A stretch of 64,000 nt of DNA from Enoplosus armatus. Its lineage: Eukaryota; Chordata; Actinopteri; Centrarchiformes; Enoplosidae. The stretch is taken from NCBI RefSeq assembly GCF_043641665.1, contig NC_092203.1, positions 496,001 to 560,000 of the forward strand, in the 5' to 3' direction. Under the pieces are notes generated by a model. The model did no database searches. It saw only the letters and a list, made by a program, of their open reading frames with translations, and was not told the DNA's origin. The position numbers and the translations under genes were made by a program. This document shows, one piece after another, positions 1 to 11,505 of the stretch (within the stretch, counting starts at the first letter, position 1; every line of letters begins with the position of its first letter).

Positions 1-224
1 CTTCAGTAACACTAGATGTGCCTACTGTAACTCCAGTAAATCATTTTTGATAAAAGCATCTGCCAAATGTAATTGTATAAATAAATCTGATGCACTGTAC
101 TGTTAAAATGATTAGATTATATTTTTAAGTCTTGTTATAGTTGGTTTTCAGTCAAACAGTGAAGGGGTGTTGTCAGTTAGCTGTCCATTTATTGTATTAA
201 TATGCTTATTCATTATTTTAACAG

Positions 225-940
225 GATCCTCAAGATCTAAGAAAAGATCCGATTTCTCTCCTGCCTAACATACATGGTTATTTTCAGCCAAGCACAGGCA
301 TATTTTTAAGTGGATTTAAGTCAGTGTTATTTCCATGTTTATAAATGCGGTCATTTTAAAAGTACTGTCCTGCCAGAGTTTATGAACAGACTGCGCAGCT
401 CCTGAGGTGGGCAGGTTTTTGCTGAGCTGTTGAATTTGATATGTTCAGCTGTGGAAATCTTGTGGAAGTCTTATTAGTAGGTCTACTGTTCAGTTTCCAA
501 CAGGAGAATAAATACACCTTGGTTAATTAAAGTTGAGGCTGAGTAGCTTATTTTAAACTCGACACACAGCAGCAGTTGAGTCTGTTCTGTCGACAGTAAC
601 GTTAGGTACTGGGCAGAGTGCGTTTACATGGCACTGTAGTAATCAGGGTATCTGCCACTGTCAGGTTGTCCATGTGTATTAACTTTCCTGGTACTAACTC
701 AACAGTTGACCGTGTAAATAAGACGATTTCCACAGCTGAACATATGAAACTCCATGAATCTGCCAACCTCAAGCGTTGTGCAGTCTGTTCGTAAACTCTG
801 ACAAGACAGTGGGTGACTCTTAAAGTGACAGCAGCTCTATACAGGGGAATGTGTTGACTTCAGTCCACTTCAAAACATGACAGTGCAGATCTGAAAATAA
901 GCATATATGGTAACAGGTGGGAGAGAAATGTGGATACTGA
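225..940. repeat. Imperfect long inverted repeat (fold-back)
   Basis: The left arm (about 230-470) and right arm (about 720-935) are inverted copies. For example, gagtttatgaacagactg near 377 matches, in reverse complement, the stretch near 785-800. Both arms also carry the reverse-related tract around 'ttcagctgtggaaatc'. The spacer holds a further partial inverted pair (near 620-645 and 1015-1040). No protein is encoded. It looks like an old non-autonomous fold-back or MITE-type repeat; no family was assigned and no target duplication was found. Confidence 0.5.
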
Positions 941-1386
941 CCAGCTGCAGGTAACATCAGGTTTGTAGAGTCTCAGTAAAAGATAACACCTCTGTACTCA
1001 CAGCAGGAGATAACCTGGTTACTAAAGTGCCGTGTAAATATAGTCAGATCTTTTGGTTTTCTGTTGTCAGCCACTAAGTGCAGACGGCTCGACACTTCAT
1101 GCATCAGCTTTAGATCCCCAGTTTATTCCTACAGTGTGAAATACATATCAGTCTGGGTACCACATCAGTCAATACTGCTGATGCTGTAAAAAATTAGGTT
1201 ACCATGCTGTTTGTTTGTTTTTTTAAAAGGCTTTGACTTGGTGTCAGAATATCAGCTTTCAGGACACTACTTGATGACATTAAAATTTGATCAAATTAAT
1301 AAGGCTGATTGGTCACTGAATAATCTTTTACATCACTGGTCTACACCCCTGATTGTCTTTCTCTTTTTCTGTCTGTCTTTCGTAGA

Positions 1387-1609
1387 AGCCTCAAAGAAGA
1401 GGGGTTGGTCATTTGCAGAGGTCCACGCAGTGGAAAAGACACTAATGGCCTTCATAGAATCTGGTAAAGTACCAAGAAAGTCAGAATGCATTGCCTGTAT
1501 TAAGACCTCACCTGAAGCACTGAAAAGAAGAAGCTGGACAGCGGTAAAGTACTATGTTAAAAATCGTATCACTGCTATTCAGCGTGAAAGTGCAAGAAGG
1601 ATTTACTGA
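1387..1609 (+). CDS. Possible terminal exon of an unidentified fish multicopy protein
   Basis: A pyrimidine-rich tract ending in ...tctttcgtag precedes an open frame that runs to the TGA at 1607-1609. The roughly 73 residues are basic and patterned, with W (GWSFAEVHAVEK), a C-x2-C pair (ECIACI), and a conserved-looking tail (WTAVKYYVKNRITAI). The same W/C-x2-C/VKYYVKNRI pattern occurs, as I remember it, at the C-terminus of uncharacterised repeated fish proteins; I cannot name the family. No upstream exon was identified, and the open frame simply continues upstream into non-coding-looking sequence. It may be a gene fragment or a mobile-element remnant. Confidence 0.4.
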
Positions 1610-2398
1610 AAAAGACTTTGCGCTTGTTGTCACGTGTTGATACACGTGATGCTCTTCTGTTAGATCCAGTTTTTGAGCTTGTTGAGAGTTCAGTTTGTCT
1701 GCAGCTCGTCATCAGTTTACTGAGTGAAACATCAGAGAATGTTCGAATGTCAAATGTTTGGTTGCTGATAGACACGTTTCTCCCACAATGCAGTGCACAA
1801 AGAAAATGGAGGATCTGCTTGAAAACATGTTGAACGATGCAGAAAAGTACTAATAAAAGTAGCCGACCTGCTGGAGATCAATTGACAAACCACTGTTCAA
1901 TTTTAAAATGATTTTATCTGAAACATGTTCAACCATACTAAGTAACAGAGCAGCAATAAACCAAATATAAAAGTGAAATCATGTTGCTCAATCTTTGGCC
2001 AGTGAATGAATCCTAAATGTGGACGGTAGTGTGTTGTGTAAATGGATTACATGGTGTTAAGAGTAACAGTGTGCTGGGGTGGAGATAACATCTTTAATGC
2101 TGAACCAATATGGCTGTTCAGGTGGAGCAGCCAGGTAAATCATCCATCATGTTTATCATCATATGTTTGCCTAACAATTATATTTTAGAATCAGAAACTG
2201 ATCTGTTTTTGAAGAAAAATCTGCATCTGGCAGTCTGGATTCAGTGTTTATGTGATCTAATATTAAGGTTTCAGTCCAACATTAGTTAGATTAAATGCCT
2301 GTCATGAGTTGTGCAGTGCCTAACAGTGGTGTTGATTGTGTGTCAATAGACAAAACATGACTGGTCCTCATGGGGGGGCAAAATCCAGGTCATGGTCC

Positions 2399-2555
2399 CC
2401 GGGGGGGGGGGGGGGGGGGGTCCTATAGGCTTAGCAGTGGTTGGACATACAGTCCCCGGTTGGATAAATACGCTCCCTTAACCGGTGGTTGGTTGGATAA
2501 ACCGTGGTTGGATGTATCAAACCGCCAACCATGGTTGGATAAAGCACGGTTTGAT
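2399..2555. repeat. Poly-G run and degenerate 'ggttggataaa' repeats
   Basis: A run of about 20 G at 2400-2420 is followed by several degenerate copies of ggttggata(aa) up to about 2550. Apparent glycine-rich and Trp/Asp-rich reading frames here come from the simple sequence. The rest of 1610-2675 shows no other gene or named element. Confidence 0.55.
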
Positions 2556-2713
2556 ACTTGATCTATGTCAGAGAATGAGCTTTGGTGGGATATTACAATC
2601 CCCCATAGACTTAACACCGGTTGGAGGAATGTTCCCATCATATAGTCCTGTGTATGCACATATGACATTGTACACTTGCACATCACCACACATTCAAGAG
2701 AGCAGAGACGCAA

Positions 2714-3335
2714 AATGGAACTGATTCCGAAATTCGAAATGGTGAACTACATGAAGACGAATAAGGCCAACTTTGACAGGCTGGTTGCGGCTATACAAGA
2801 CTACACCAATCTGCCACTGAGTCGTGAGCTAAACAAGAAGATCGACCTGATGCTTAGGAAGCGCAAGTCCGACACATCGTATGAGAAATACCCTGAGACC
2901 CTGATCTCCATAATGTGGTCATACTTGACTGGGGATGTTGCGCAGAATGCTATAGTCACCATACTCCAAAACCTGGACCCTGCCTTCAAAGTGACTGATC
3001 TGAAGGTGCTCAACCTTGAGGAACTTGTGGACCATGATCTGCTTGGGAAACACATCGATACATTGTCCTTGATCAAGATGTTGGAGAACCTCACAGAACG
3101 TGACTTACAACGGGTGAAACTGTTGCTTTCATGGGACATAATTGAGGGTTACAAGCGTTTGCCCTATGGAAGTAATATGTAAGAGTATATGGACATCTGC
3201 CAACTATCCCAAGAGATTGTCACCACGCACTGTAACCACACAGCATTTGTGATGAGTCTGATCTTTGCTCAAATTGAGCAAAAGGACCTGGTGATGGAAC
3301 TATCCTCGGTGGCCGGGTTAACGCCAAAGTGTTGA
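2714..3335 (+). pseudogene. Pyrin (PYD) death-fold protein remnant with in-frame stop
   Basis: From ATG 2714 the frame is open to TAA 3180-3182, then continues in the same frame to TGA 3333-3335. The part around 3070-3310 reads as a PYD: helix-1-like LIKMLENLTERDLQRVK, then EGYKRLPYGSNM, [stop], and after it a helix-5/6-like TAFVMSLIFAQIEQKDLVMEL. This is the layout of PYDs in fish NLR and inflammasome adaptors (L..L..L...F...L through to the final helix). The preceding 115 or so residues are helical and unassigned. The stop splits the death fold between its middle helices, so the copy is probably inactive. No NACHT, caspase or B30.2 domain follows; a LINE begins immediately downstream. Alternatives are a stop-codon polymorphism or an assembly error. 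Confidence 0.6.
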
Positions 3336-3645
3336 TGATCATGGGGCGCCAAGATCCAATTGGATGACGCCGATCCAAGATGACGCCGCGGATGGCTGCC
3401 TTGGTCTGTTGGAGCGCATTGTTTTGCCTTGTTTTGTTTGTAAATAGCGTTTCTTGTTTTGGTTCACGGAGCTCTTTCACCAGCCAAGAGCTCATGAACA
3501 TCAGGGGAACAACTCCAGTGGATTTGTTTCCTGAATTTCTTGCACCTTTAACTGTTTTATGGGACATTCTGGTCAAAGGTGCTCTCACCTGTGCAGCTCT
3601 ACGTCGACGTAGAGGGAAACGTTACCCGGAATATTTCTCTCTAAC

Positions 3646-4135
3646 GTGCACTCACTGGGGAATAAGATGGACGAACTCCAGCTGCTGGTGAGGAGAAACA
3701 AGGACTTTTATTCATCTGCTGTTTTGTGCTTCACAGAGACATGGCTGGGGGAAAGAACTCCTGACGCGGCGCTGCAGCTGGACGGATTTCAGCTTCTCCG
3801 AGCGGACCACGACACACACCTCTCCGGCAAAACAAAGGGTGGAGGTATTTGTTTTTACATCAACAGCAGCTGGTGTAACGACGTGACAGTGATCCGACGG
3901 CATTGCTCTCCTTCCCTGGAAAGTTTTTTCATAAACTGTAAACTATACTACTCCCACCGTGAGTTCGCTTCATTCATTCTGGTCGGTGTTTACATTCCAC
4001 CAGAGGCCAACGTGCAGGACGCACAGCGCGCACTCGCCGACCAGATACTGGAAACGGAGCGGACCAATCCGGACTCCTTAGTTATTGTCCTCGGTGACGT
4101 TAACAAAGGTAACCTCAGACATGAACTCCCCTGTC
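3646..4135 (+). pseudogene. LINE A endonuclease domain (truncated)
   Basis: The translation contains apurinic-endonuclease motifs of LINEs: LCFTETWL (catalytic E), GGGICFYI, FILVGVYIPP, and VIVLGDVNKGNL (the usual LGDFN, with F replaced by V). Frame and homology end after 'RHELP', where the outer insertion begins. The missing C-terminal endonuclease motif resumes after the insertion as [10 protein letters not shown] at about 6230, so the two halves belong to one original ORF. Confidence 0.8.
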
Positions 4136-4525
4136 TCAACTGGGCAAGGCAAAAAATTAACCCAAACGCACAACTCAAACAAAGTACAAAAAAATAGTTT
4201 TTTTTGATAACAAAATAAGCTTGACCAAGCAAGAAATCTCTACAAAGTAATAAATCAAAATCACTCCTAAAAAACGGAGGAAAACGCTGATACAAAAATG
4301 CGAGAAAACAAAGGAGCTTAAACTAACAAAGTAAACAACAGAAAATCACTCCTACAAGTGGAGGAACAAAACTGGGAAAATCTAGACAGCAAAAAATAAC
4401 AAGAACACTGAATCAAACTCACACAGGAACTCACTGGGTAACAAGATGCGGACTTACAGCTGGTAAACATGACATGAAGGACAAGACGAACTGGCACAAG
4501 ACAAAGGGAGACGCAGACTATTTAA

Positions 4526-5105
4526 CCCTTGTGCCCTCCTCGGGCATTTTTGTACATTTTTCTCAACTTTATTTTTGATTTGGTGATCATTTTGGCTGTG
4601 TTATTGTGTGTTATTTTGGCAGCTTTTGGCATGAATTTTTGCAAGAACTTTTCTTTTTAGTAAAATCTTTGAAATCCAATGTCTTTTACTCTTACATGTC
4701 TTTTATACTCTCTTGATGCATTTTGCACCCTCTGGACACCTTTGTGGCAAAAATGTACACGCACACAAAACTGCTATTAAATCATCATACATCAATATTT
4801 TCTCCTGCTTTTTTTTCATAAATCACTTAAACAACTTCAAACTTGCTCAAAACTACAAACATTCAATCATTTTCAGGATTTTAACCCTTTAAATGCTTGT
4901 TTAATTATTTGAATTTTTTATTATTTATTACAAAAAATGTATTAATTAATTATTTTCCATATAATAAATAGTAGAGGGATGGGACATTGGTGGTGATTAG
5001 AGTCTTAGCAACAAAATTGATTTGATTGAAGTGTAACAGGTGCATTTGTAGCGAGCACCAGGTCACATGCTGCAGGACCTGCTGGTCTGCAGCTGGAAAT
5101 GAACT

Positions 5106-5140
<35 letters not shown>

Positions 5141-6026
5141 CTCTCATGTCATTTATCTGTTGTTGCAGTTTGCACAATAAATGTTCACATTGATGAATCA
5201 GATGTTGATTTAAAAATTATTTCACACACACACACACACACAAAAAAAACCTCTTTGGGCCCCCTGGTAGTCACACGGCTCCATAATATAACTGGCAAAA
5301 ATACAAGTATTTCATGCATCAGCCTGCAATGGGAAAACGGTTGAATATGGTGGAATACAGTAAAAATGTCAAATGATACTACTTTTCTTCAAAATGAAAT
5401 GCTGACATTACAGAATGCACGGTTTTATACTGTAATGGCAGTGAGATTAAAAAATGTGGTTTTAATGGAAGTCAATGAGGCATTTTTGGCCCACGAAGGT
5501 GTCCAGAGGGAGTCTCTGACACTACATAAAAAATACTAATGCAATCAAATCAATTTTGCTAATCACCGCCAATGTCCCATCCCTCTACTATTTATTATAT
5601 GGAAAATGATAAAAAAAAAAATTTTTAAGATAAATAATTAATAATTCAAATAATTAAACAGGCATTTAAAGAGTTAAAATCCTGAATATTATTGAATATT
5701 TGATCATTTTGATCAGGGCTGAAGTTGATTAAGGGATTCAAGCAAAAAAAAAAAAACAGAAAAAAATATTGATGTAAAATAATTAATTTTTTGTCTTTTT
5801 TTGTAATAAATAATAAACAATTAAACTGGCATTTAAAGGGTTAAAATCCTGAAAATGATTGAATGCTTGGTAGTTTTGAGCAGGGTGGAAGTTGTTTGAG
5901 AGATTTATGAAAAAAAAAGCAGAAAAAAATATTGACGTATGATGATTTAATAGCAGTTTTTGCGTGCATGTACATTTTTGCCACGAAGGTGTCCAGAGGG
6001 TAGTAAATTTGAGGAGGGCACAAGGG
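4526..6026. mobile_element. piggyBac-like non-autonomous fold-back element
   Basis: Terminal inverted repeats of 16 bp, CCCTTGTGCCCTCCTC, lie at 4526-4541 and inverted at 6011-6026. The flanks are TTAA (4522-4525) and TGAA (6027-6030, one change), which fits the TTAA target duplication of piggyBac elements. Inside, long arms are inverted copies of each other: from 'accctctggacacct' at 4728 to about 5030, against 5540-6001. The element is therefore a large hairpin with CA-repeat loops. It encodes no transposase and would need one in trans. Identification rests on TIR and target structure only. Confidence 0.7.
5106..5139. repeat. (CA)n microsatellite
   Basis: About 16 CA units lie in the loop region of the fold-back element; a shorter (CA)n follows at 5223-5242. 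Confidence 0.9.
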
Positions 6027-6196
6027 TGAAACAAGAGGTGAGTGAAACAGGTGGAAACAATCCGGGCGGGGCTGACAATCACAAAGGCGGGAAACACGAG
6101 GGCAGGAAGTCAAGTGGTCTGAAACGAGAGGGAACACAGTTACTACAAAATAAAACAGGAAATGACAAGACAACATAACTAAACGAGACAAAAACG

Positions 6197-7836
6197 GTAA
6201 CGCGCTTTTCACGCCGTCACCCGCGCTGCACTGGGACACTCTGACCACGACATAGTCCACCTGATTCCTGCATACAGGCAGAAATTAAAACTTTCTAAGC
6301 CTGTTGCGAGAACTTCGAAGAAGTGGACCAGTGAAGCTGCAGAGGACCTGAAGGCGTGTTTGGACTGTACTGACTGGGATGTTTTCAGGACTGCTACCAA
6401 CAGTCTGGATGAGTACACAGAGGCTGTGGCTTCATATATCAGCTTCTGTGAGGACTGCTGCGTACTCGGACCAGGGTGAGTTATAACAACGACAAGCCCT
6501 GGTTCACAGCAAGACTGCGACAGCTGAGGTTGGAAAAGGAAGAGGCGTTTAAGAGTGGCAACAGAGCGGAGTTTAAGGAAGCCAAGTACAAGTTTAGCAA
6601 GGCTGTGAGGGAAGCTAAACGACTGTACTCAGAGAGACTACAAGACCAGTTGTCCTCCAACGACTCTGCTAACGACCGACGCCTCGCCAACAGCCTCAAC
6701 AACTTCTACTGTCGCTTTGAAAGACAATGGGACAGTCCTGACACCATCCCCTCACCATCACCCACCAGCTCCCGCCCAACAGCCCCAACCCCCTCATCAC
6801 ACCTGGGGCTGAACTCTCACACCTCCTACCACCACAGTTGCCCCCCCCCCCCTCCAACATTGACACCTCTGTCTGTCCTTGAAAGAGATGTGAACAGGCC
6901 CTTCAAGAGACAAAACCCCCGGAAAGCTGCTGGACCAGACTCCATCTCTCCATCCTGCCTGAAGCGCTGCGCCGATCAGCTGTCTCTGGTGTTCACAGAC
7001 ATCTTCAACACCTCACTGTAGACATGCCACGTGCCAGTCTGCTTCAAGGCCTCCACCATCATCCCCGTCCCCAAAAAAATAGAGCCCACAGGATTAAATG
7101 ACAACAGACCCATCGCCCTGACCTCTGTGGTCATGAAATCATTTGAACGCCTGGTTTTGTCCCACCTCAAATCCATCACTGACCCTCTGCTGGACCCCCT
7201 GCAGTTCACCTACAGAGCCAACAGGTCTGCAGACGGCGCCGTCAACTTGGCACTACACTTCATCCTCCAGCACCTGGACTCCGCAAGATCCTACGCCAGG
7301 ATCCTGTTCATGGACTTCAGCTCTGCCTTCAACACGATCGTCCCGGCTCTTCTTCAGGACAAGCTCTCCCAGCTTAACATGCTCACAGATCACGTTATCA
7401 CAGATTTCCTGACTGACAGGAAGCAGCAGGTGAAGATGGGGAAACATGTCTCAGACTCACAGACGATCAGCACCGGCTCCCCTCAAGGCTGTGTTCTTTC
7501 TCCTCTACACCAACAGCTGCACCTCCAGTCACCAGTCCGTCAAGCTCCTGAAGTTCCCTGACAACACCACCCTCATCGGACTCATCTCTGGTGACGATGA
7601 GTCTGCCTACAGGTGGGAGATTGACCATCTGGTGACCTGGTGCAGCAACAACAACCTGGAGCTTAACGCTTCAAAGACAGTGGAGATGGTTGTAGACTGT
7701 AGGAAGAGCGCAGCCCCACCACCTGCCCCCATCACCCTGCGTGACTCTCCAGTGGACACTGTGGAGTCCTTCCGTTTCCACAAAAACAGTTTCTTCCCCT
7801 CTGCAGTCAACCGGACGAACACGGCCAAAGTCTTGC
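6197..7836 (+). pseudogene. LINE A reverse transcriptase region (decayed)
   Basis: The translation across frames gives the end of the endonuclease ([14 protein letters not shown]), a linker rich in K/E, then RT motifs: [73 protein letters not shown], and after a frame change DNTTLIGLI. The F(A)DDTT catalytic motif is degraded here to PDNTTL, and the frame is broken at least at 6478, 7020 and about 7500. It cannot encode active RT. A poly-C run at 6841-6850 and a Pro/Ser-rich linker lie before the RT. Confidence 0.8.
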
Positions 7837-8073
7837 ACTGACCCCCCCCAACACAAACACAAATTATACGTTATATTAACGTACACCGCCCCTGTCCCCC
7901 CTGCATCACTGGACACTTTATTTTGGTCACTCCACTGTTTGTTATTTATCTTATCCTTCTTATTCTTTTACCTTTATATTTTTACATGTTTGTTGTCCGC
8001 ACCATCAGACCACGGTAAATTCCTTGTAATGTATGTTGCTTGGCAATAAACAGTTTCTGATTCTGATTCTGAA

Positions 8074-8602
8074 TATCCTTAGAAACTGTGTTTCTGAGGT
8101 GTTAAGGGCCAAGAACAATAACTTCTGTCTTGTCCGAGTTCAACATCAGATGATTGCAGGTCATCCAGGTCTTTATGTCCTTAAGGCATGCTTGGAGCTT
8201 GGCTAACTGATGAGGTTCTTCTGGCTTGATCGATAAATATAGCTGGATATCGACCGCATAACAATGAAAATGTATGGAGTGTTTTCTAATAATATCTCCT
8301 AAAGGAAGCATCTATAAGGTGAATAGTATTGGTCCAAGCACAGAACCTTGTGGAACTCCATGAATGACTTTGGCATACATGGAGGATTCATGCTTCATGC
8401 TTTCTCAAGAGTCTTGGAGAGAAAGGGAAGGTTAGATATAGGTCTATAGTTGGCTAAAACCTCTGGATCAAGAGTGGGCTTTTTAAGAAGAGGTTTAATT
8501 ACAGCTACTTTACAGGACTGTGGTACGTAGCCTGTGAATAATGACAGATTGATCATGTCTAGTAAAGAAGTGCTGACTAAAGATAAGACCTCTTGAAGCA
8601 GC
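8074..8602 (-). mobile_element. LINE family B fragment (L2-like RT), minus strand
   Basis: The reverse strand encodes RT pieces: LDPEVLANYRPISNLPF and SKTLEKA (about 8460-8400), then [19 protein letters not shown] (the F-x-C-Y-A-D-D region, here altered to AVD), [10 protein letters not shown], and CLKDIKTWMTCNHLMLNSDK to about 8102. It abuts the (TTCTGA) tail of LINE A copy 1. A longer copy of the same family lies at 20978-22385. Fragmentary and inactive. Confidence 0.8.
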
Positions 8603-9523
8603 CAAGTTGGGTTAGGTTGGGGTTGTTAGGGTTAGGTTTGGCTTAAAACACAGTGCTCTGGGAAGAGCACTACGGAGTGCACGGGCTCACGGGGGCTATT
8701 AATAATCTAAAATGTGAAAGACATTAAAATAATCCTAAATGGTATATAAAAAAATATAGGGGGTATACTGGTCCACTGGGCAGGTGGATCAGCGGGAACT
8801 TAATCTTAAAAAACAAAATCCTCTGGTTCATCAGGGTCTCTAAGAGGAAGGAGTGGCACTGCTATTATTGGTCATATATTTGCAATAGTACGGTGGAGTA
8901 ATAGTTGAGTGTTCGACAAAAATGTAAGATAAAAACTGATATAGGTGTATACATATGGTTAAAGTAGGTTATCAAAACATTTTTTAAAAACGATAAGTGC
9001 TAGAATAAATCGTATGTGTAGAAATAAGTAATAAGTGCCAGGATAAAATCTAAAACAAAGTGCAAAAACTTATGTTTATTTAAAAGGAAGAAATCATCAA
9101 TATATCCACAAACCAATTAAAATATGTTTGTAAAAACCCACACAAGTTAGTAAAAAAAAATATGTATGCATTATTTATATCACTTTTAAAATGTATAAAA
9201 GAAATAAAAACTAAAAGAACCAACCGTATCAGACCAGTCAACTGAGTCCCACAAAATGACGTTACCAATGGGGGTTAGGGTCAGGATTGGGTTCGGGGTA
9301 GGATTATAAAATAGAAAGATAAAAAAAGAAGGCTCCTCCTCATAAGGATGAAAAAGTGATATATAAATATAATCATAAAACCCATGCTGAATACGAATAA
9401 AAAATTAGTACAAAACACATAAAAATTAAATCATTGTTAGTAATGAGTTTAAAAGACAGCATGCATCAATACATTTTCAATATAGTAAAAATTCAAATCG
9501 ACACAAAAGTTTTAAATGCAACC
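8603..9523. other. AT-rich stretch without recognised genes
   Basis: No open frame with family features was seen. Short GGTTAGGG-like bits near 8615-8640 and 9270-9300 are isolated, not telomeric arrays. The AT content is high and scattered. No transposon ends were recognised. Confidence 0.5.
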
Positions 9524-9529
9524 TTATAA

Positions 9530-10592
9530 ATCCAATAGAAGGTGTGACAACCCACATGTAACAATTGCACCACTCACAGGATGCTTGAATGGCATGTGAA
9601 CGTACGCATGTGGGGAGTCCACATACAGGTGGAGAAATGTGACCTTGCCTTCTTTTCCAAGGACACCCATCAAGTCATCACTGACATCCAGCCCAGTGTG
9701 GTCAAGATTTGTCTGGAAGTTTGTGGCCTCATGCATCCCCAATGTGGAAAATAATGTGCCTCTGAGACCCACAATGTCTTGCAACCCAAATCGGGAAAAA
9801 AGGACATGGGTGTAAGGGTCCCTGGCCACAACCTTGCAGGCCATGTGGACAGACACTGACCTAACAGATGATGGGTCAGCCAGGTCTGAAAGTTCCAGGG
9901 TCTCGGTATCTTTTTGGCCAAACTGATTAAGAAAGACCTTTATGAAGTAGCAGGTGTTGGCCTTCTCAATTGCCTGGTCAATAAGGTTCAGGATGAACAG
10001 GGAATCCTGCAACAACACGTGGTAATTTCTCGTGTCATGAGAGACCTGCTTTTGGATAGTGGGTCTGCTCATATCCTTTGGGGACAGGTTGGCAAGTAAC
10101 TGTCTGAAGTTGTCAGTCACTTTATTAAGCAACTCTGTGGCCAGAATGTTGTAGAGCTTTTTTGAACAGCCTTGTGTCTGGTGCTGTACTGTCAGACGGG
10201 ACAATGGTCAACAGTAGGTAGTACCCACCATCTACATATCCAAGTGTGTGTCCCACAGCATTTTTGAGGGCACGGATGCCATCTGGACTGTATTTGGTCA
10301 AGTCCTCATGTTTCTTCAGCATGTGGTAATGTGGCTTCAGTAAAGGTGATTTGAAACATGGGAGAAAGATGTGGTGCAGACCACCCAGCAGCCCTTGCAG
10401 TTTGTCAAACTCTATGACCAGTCCATCCACATCATACACGTATTTCAGAAAATGATGGGGCTAGGACACCGTTGTAGAGTGTAGTCCCACATACAAATCA
10501 GCATGCATAAAGTCTTCCACACTGCTGAAGTTTTCAAATGCATCAAGAACATTTGTTGTGTTTTCAATGCCCACATCAGAAAGTTCATCCGG
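9530..10592 (-). pseudogene. Unrecognised protein family, broken copy 2
   Basis: Reading the minus strand from ATG about 10592: a start like DELSDVGIENTTNVLDAF, a stop within HSTTVS*, then YDVDGLVIEFDKLQGLLGG through KKALQ, a frame change near 10130-10150, and a final open frame (10204-9530) including LVNLIDQ-type helices, DPSSVRSVSVHM, LFSRFGLQDIVG, LGMHEATNFQTNLD, LYVDSPHA and MPFKHPVSGAIVTCGLSH. It then loses homology to copy 1. It is clearly paralogous to 11716-13533 but keeps the middle segment (LVIEFDKLQ... to about KANTC) that copy 1 lacks. I do not recognise a characterised domain; His/Cys/Asp residues (HEAT, YVDSxHA, TCGLSH) are the conserved points. No function is claimed. Confidence 0.6.
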
Positions 10593-10857
10593 CAAATCCA
10601 TTGTTCTTGTTCTTTTCAGATTCACTGTCAGTCACAGGTAAGTACTACTGAAAAAGAAGCAGTTATTTGTGTAGATGGAAAGTGATATAAACCAAAAGAA
10701 GGCTACCGAGGAGCAGTACGCAAAAAACTGCTTGTCTGTAGGAGGCTCAGAGGTGAAATGACAGCAAAACGAAGTTTCTACATCCATATAAAATGCAAGT
10801 ATAACAACATTATACATTTAATTAATACTTTGTTACCCTTTAACTTACCGTTTTTGT

Positions 10858-11140
10858 TGAATAACTTTCGATAGGAAGGTCGTAGAGACCTGAAACCATG
10901 ATCTATCTGATATAATTTGGACACGGCCTTTCCAACGGTACCACCCCTGACTCTGTATGAGCTTCCGTTCCTGAGATACGTAATTTCCTGTCTTTGAAAT
11001 TGCTGTATCTCCGCAACGGAAGGTCGTAGAGACATGGGACCAGGACTAGCATGTTCAGCGTGACCGAATTATGGCAGACGGGTATGGCCTTTCCAACAGT
11101 ACCACCCACGAGTGTGTAGTACTTTACTATGCGGAGATAG
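10858..11140. repeat. Diverged tandem duplication (~150 bp unit)
   Basis: The tracts 'ggaaggtcgtagagacctgaaacc' (near 10876) and 'ggaaggtcgtagagacatgggacc' (near 11019), each followed by a '(g)gcctttccaac(g/a)gtaccaccc' block (10926, 11087), show two copies of one unit. The neighbouring 11140-11500 is unassigned, and no coding frame was seen. Confidence 0.6.
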
Positions 11141-11505
11141 GATTTGCAGAAATTCCCCATAGGAAATGAATGGGGCAATTTCAAGCGGAGGTCAAAAATC
11201 TCTAATAAATCGGTCCTTCTAGAAAGTGGTTAGGGGCACGTTTCAGGCAATTCTGAGTCGATTGGAGTAGACTTGATTTTTGACCATTTTGGTGGGTTGG
11301 TACTGGCATGACCCCTTTCCCTGACCTGAACCAGTGTGAAATGTGTTACCTTGCCTAACCTCGAGCTAGCCTACTGATAGAGAAACAGGGACAAGAGAAG
11401 CTTGTTGCATCTTTGAACTTTTATTCATTTGTCAATACTGAAATAAGTATGAACAAAGTAAAACACAAAGAGTACACTAATGTTAATTATATCAACATTT
11501 CTTGT

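Larger units (their letters stand above)
4136..6196. mobile_element. Outer insertion inside LINE A endonuclease
   Basis: The LINE reading frame stops matching after about 4135 and resumes at about 6197. The inserted DNA has two parts, about 4136-4525 and 6027-6196, flanking the piggyBac-like element. The right part (acaggtggaaacaat... and aaaataaaacaggaaatgacaag) resembles a common A-rich dispersed repeat of fish genomes. I could not name the family or define its exact ends. It encodes nothing recognisable. Confidence 0.55.
3340..8073 (+). mobile_element. LINE family A, copy 1 (CR1/L2/Rex1-like), interrupted
   Basis: A non-LTR retrotransposon in + orientation. It begins near a 'caagatgacgccgcggatgg' leader, carries an endonuclease part (3646-4135), resumes at about 6197 with reverse transcriptase, and ends in the 3' tail ...cagtttctgattctgattctg at 8070. 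It is split by a 2 kb insertion, contains stops (e.g. 6477-6479), and has an internal deletion near 7778 that joins the RT thumb to the extreme C-terminus ('NSFFPSAVNRTN'). Family A recurs at 18766-19480, 23837-24967 and as a tail near 43370-43487. The exact clade within CR1/L2/Rex1 is not certain. Confidence 0.85.

Noticed and set aside
2370..2561. Glycine-rich small protein
   Set aside because: Its glycines come from a poly-G run and the rest from a short DNA repeat.
5783..6260. Minus-strand frames of 104-139 residues
   Set aside because: They lie across the AT-rich fold-back element and its junction and have no family features.
8610..8640. Telomere-like TTAGGG bits (also near 9270-9300)
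   Set aside because: Only one or two imperfect units each; no interstitial telomeric array.
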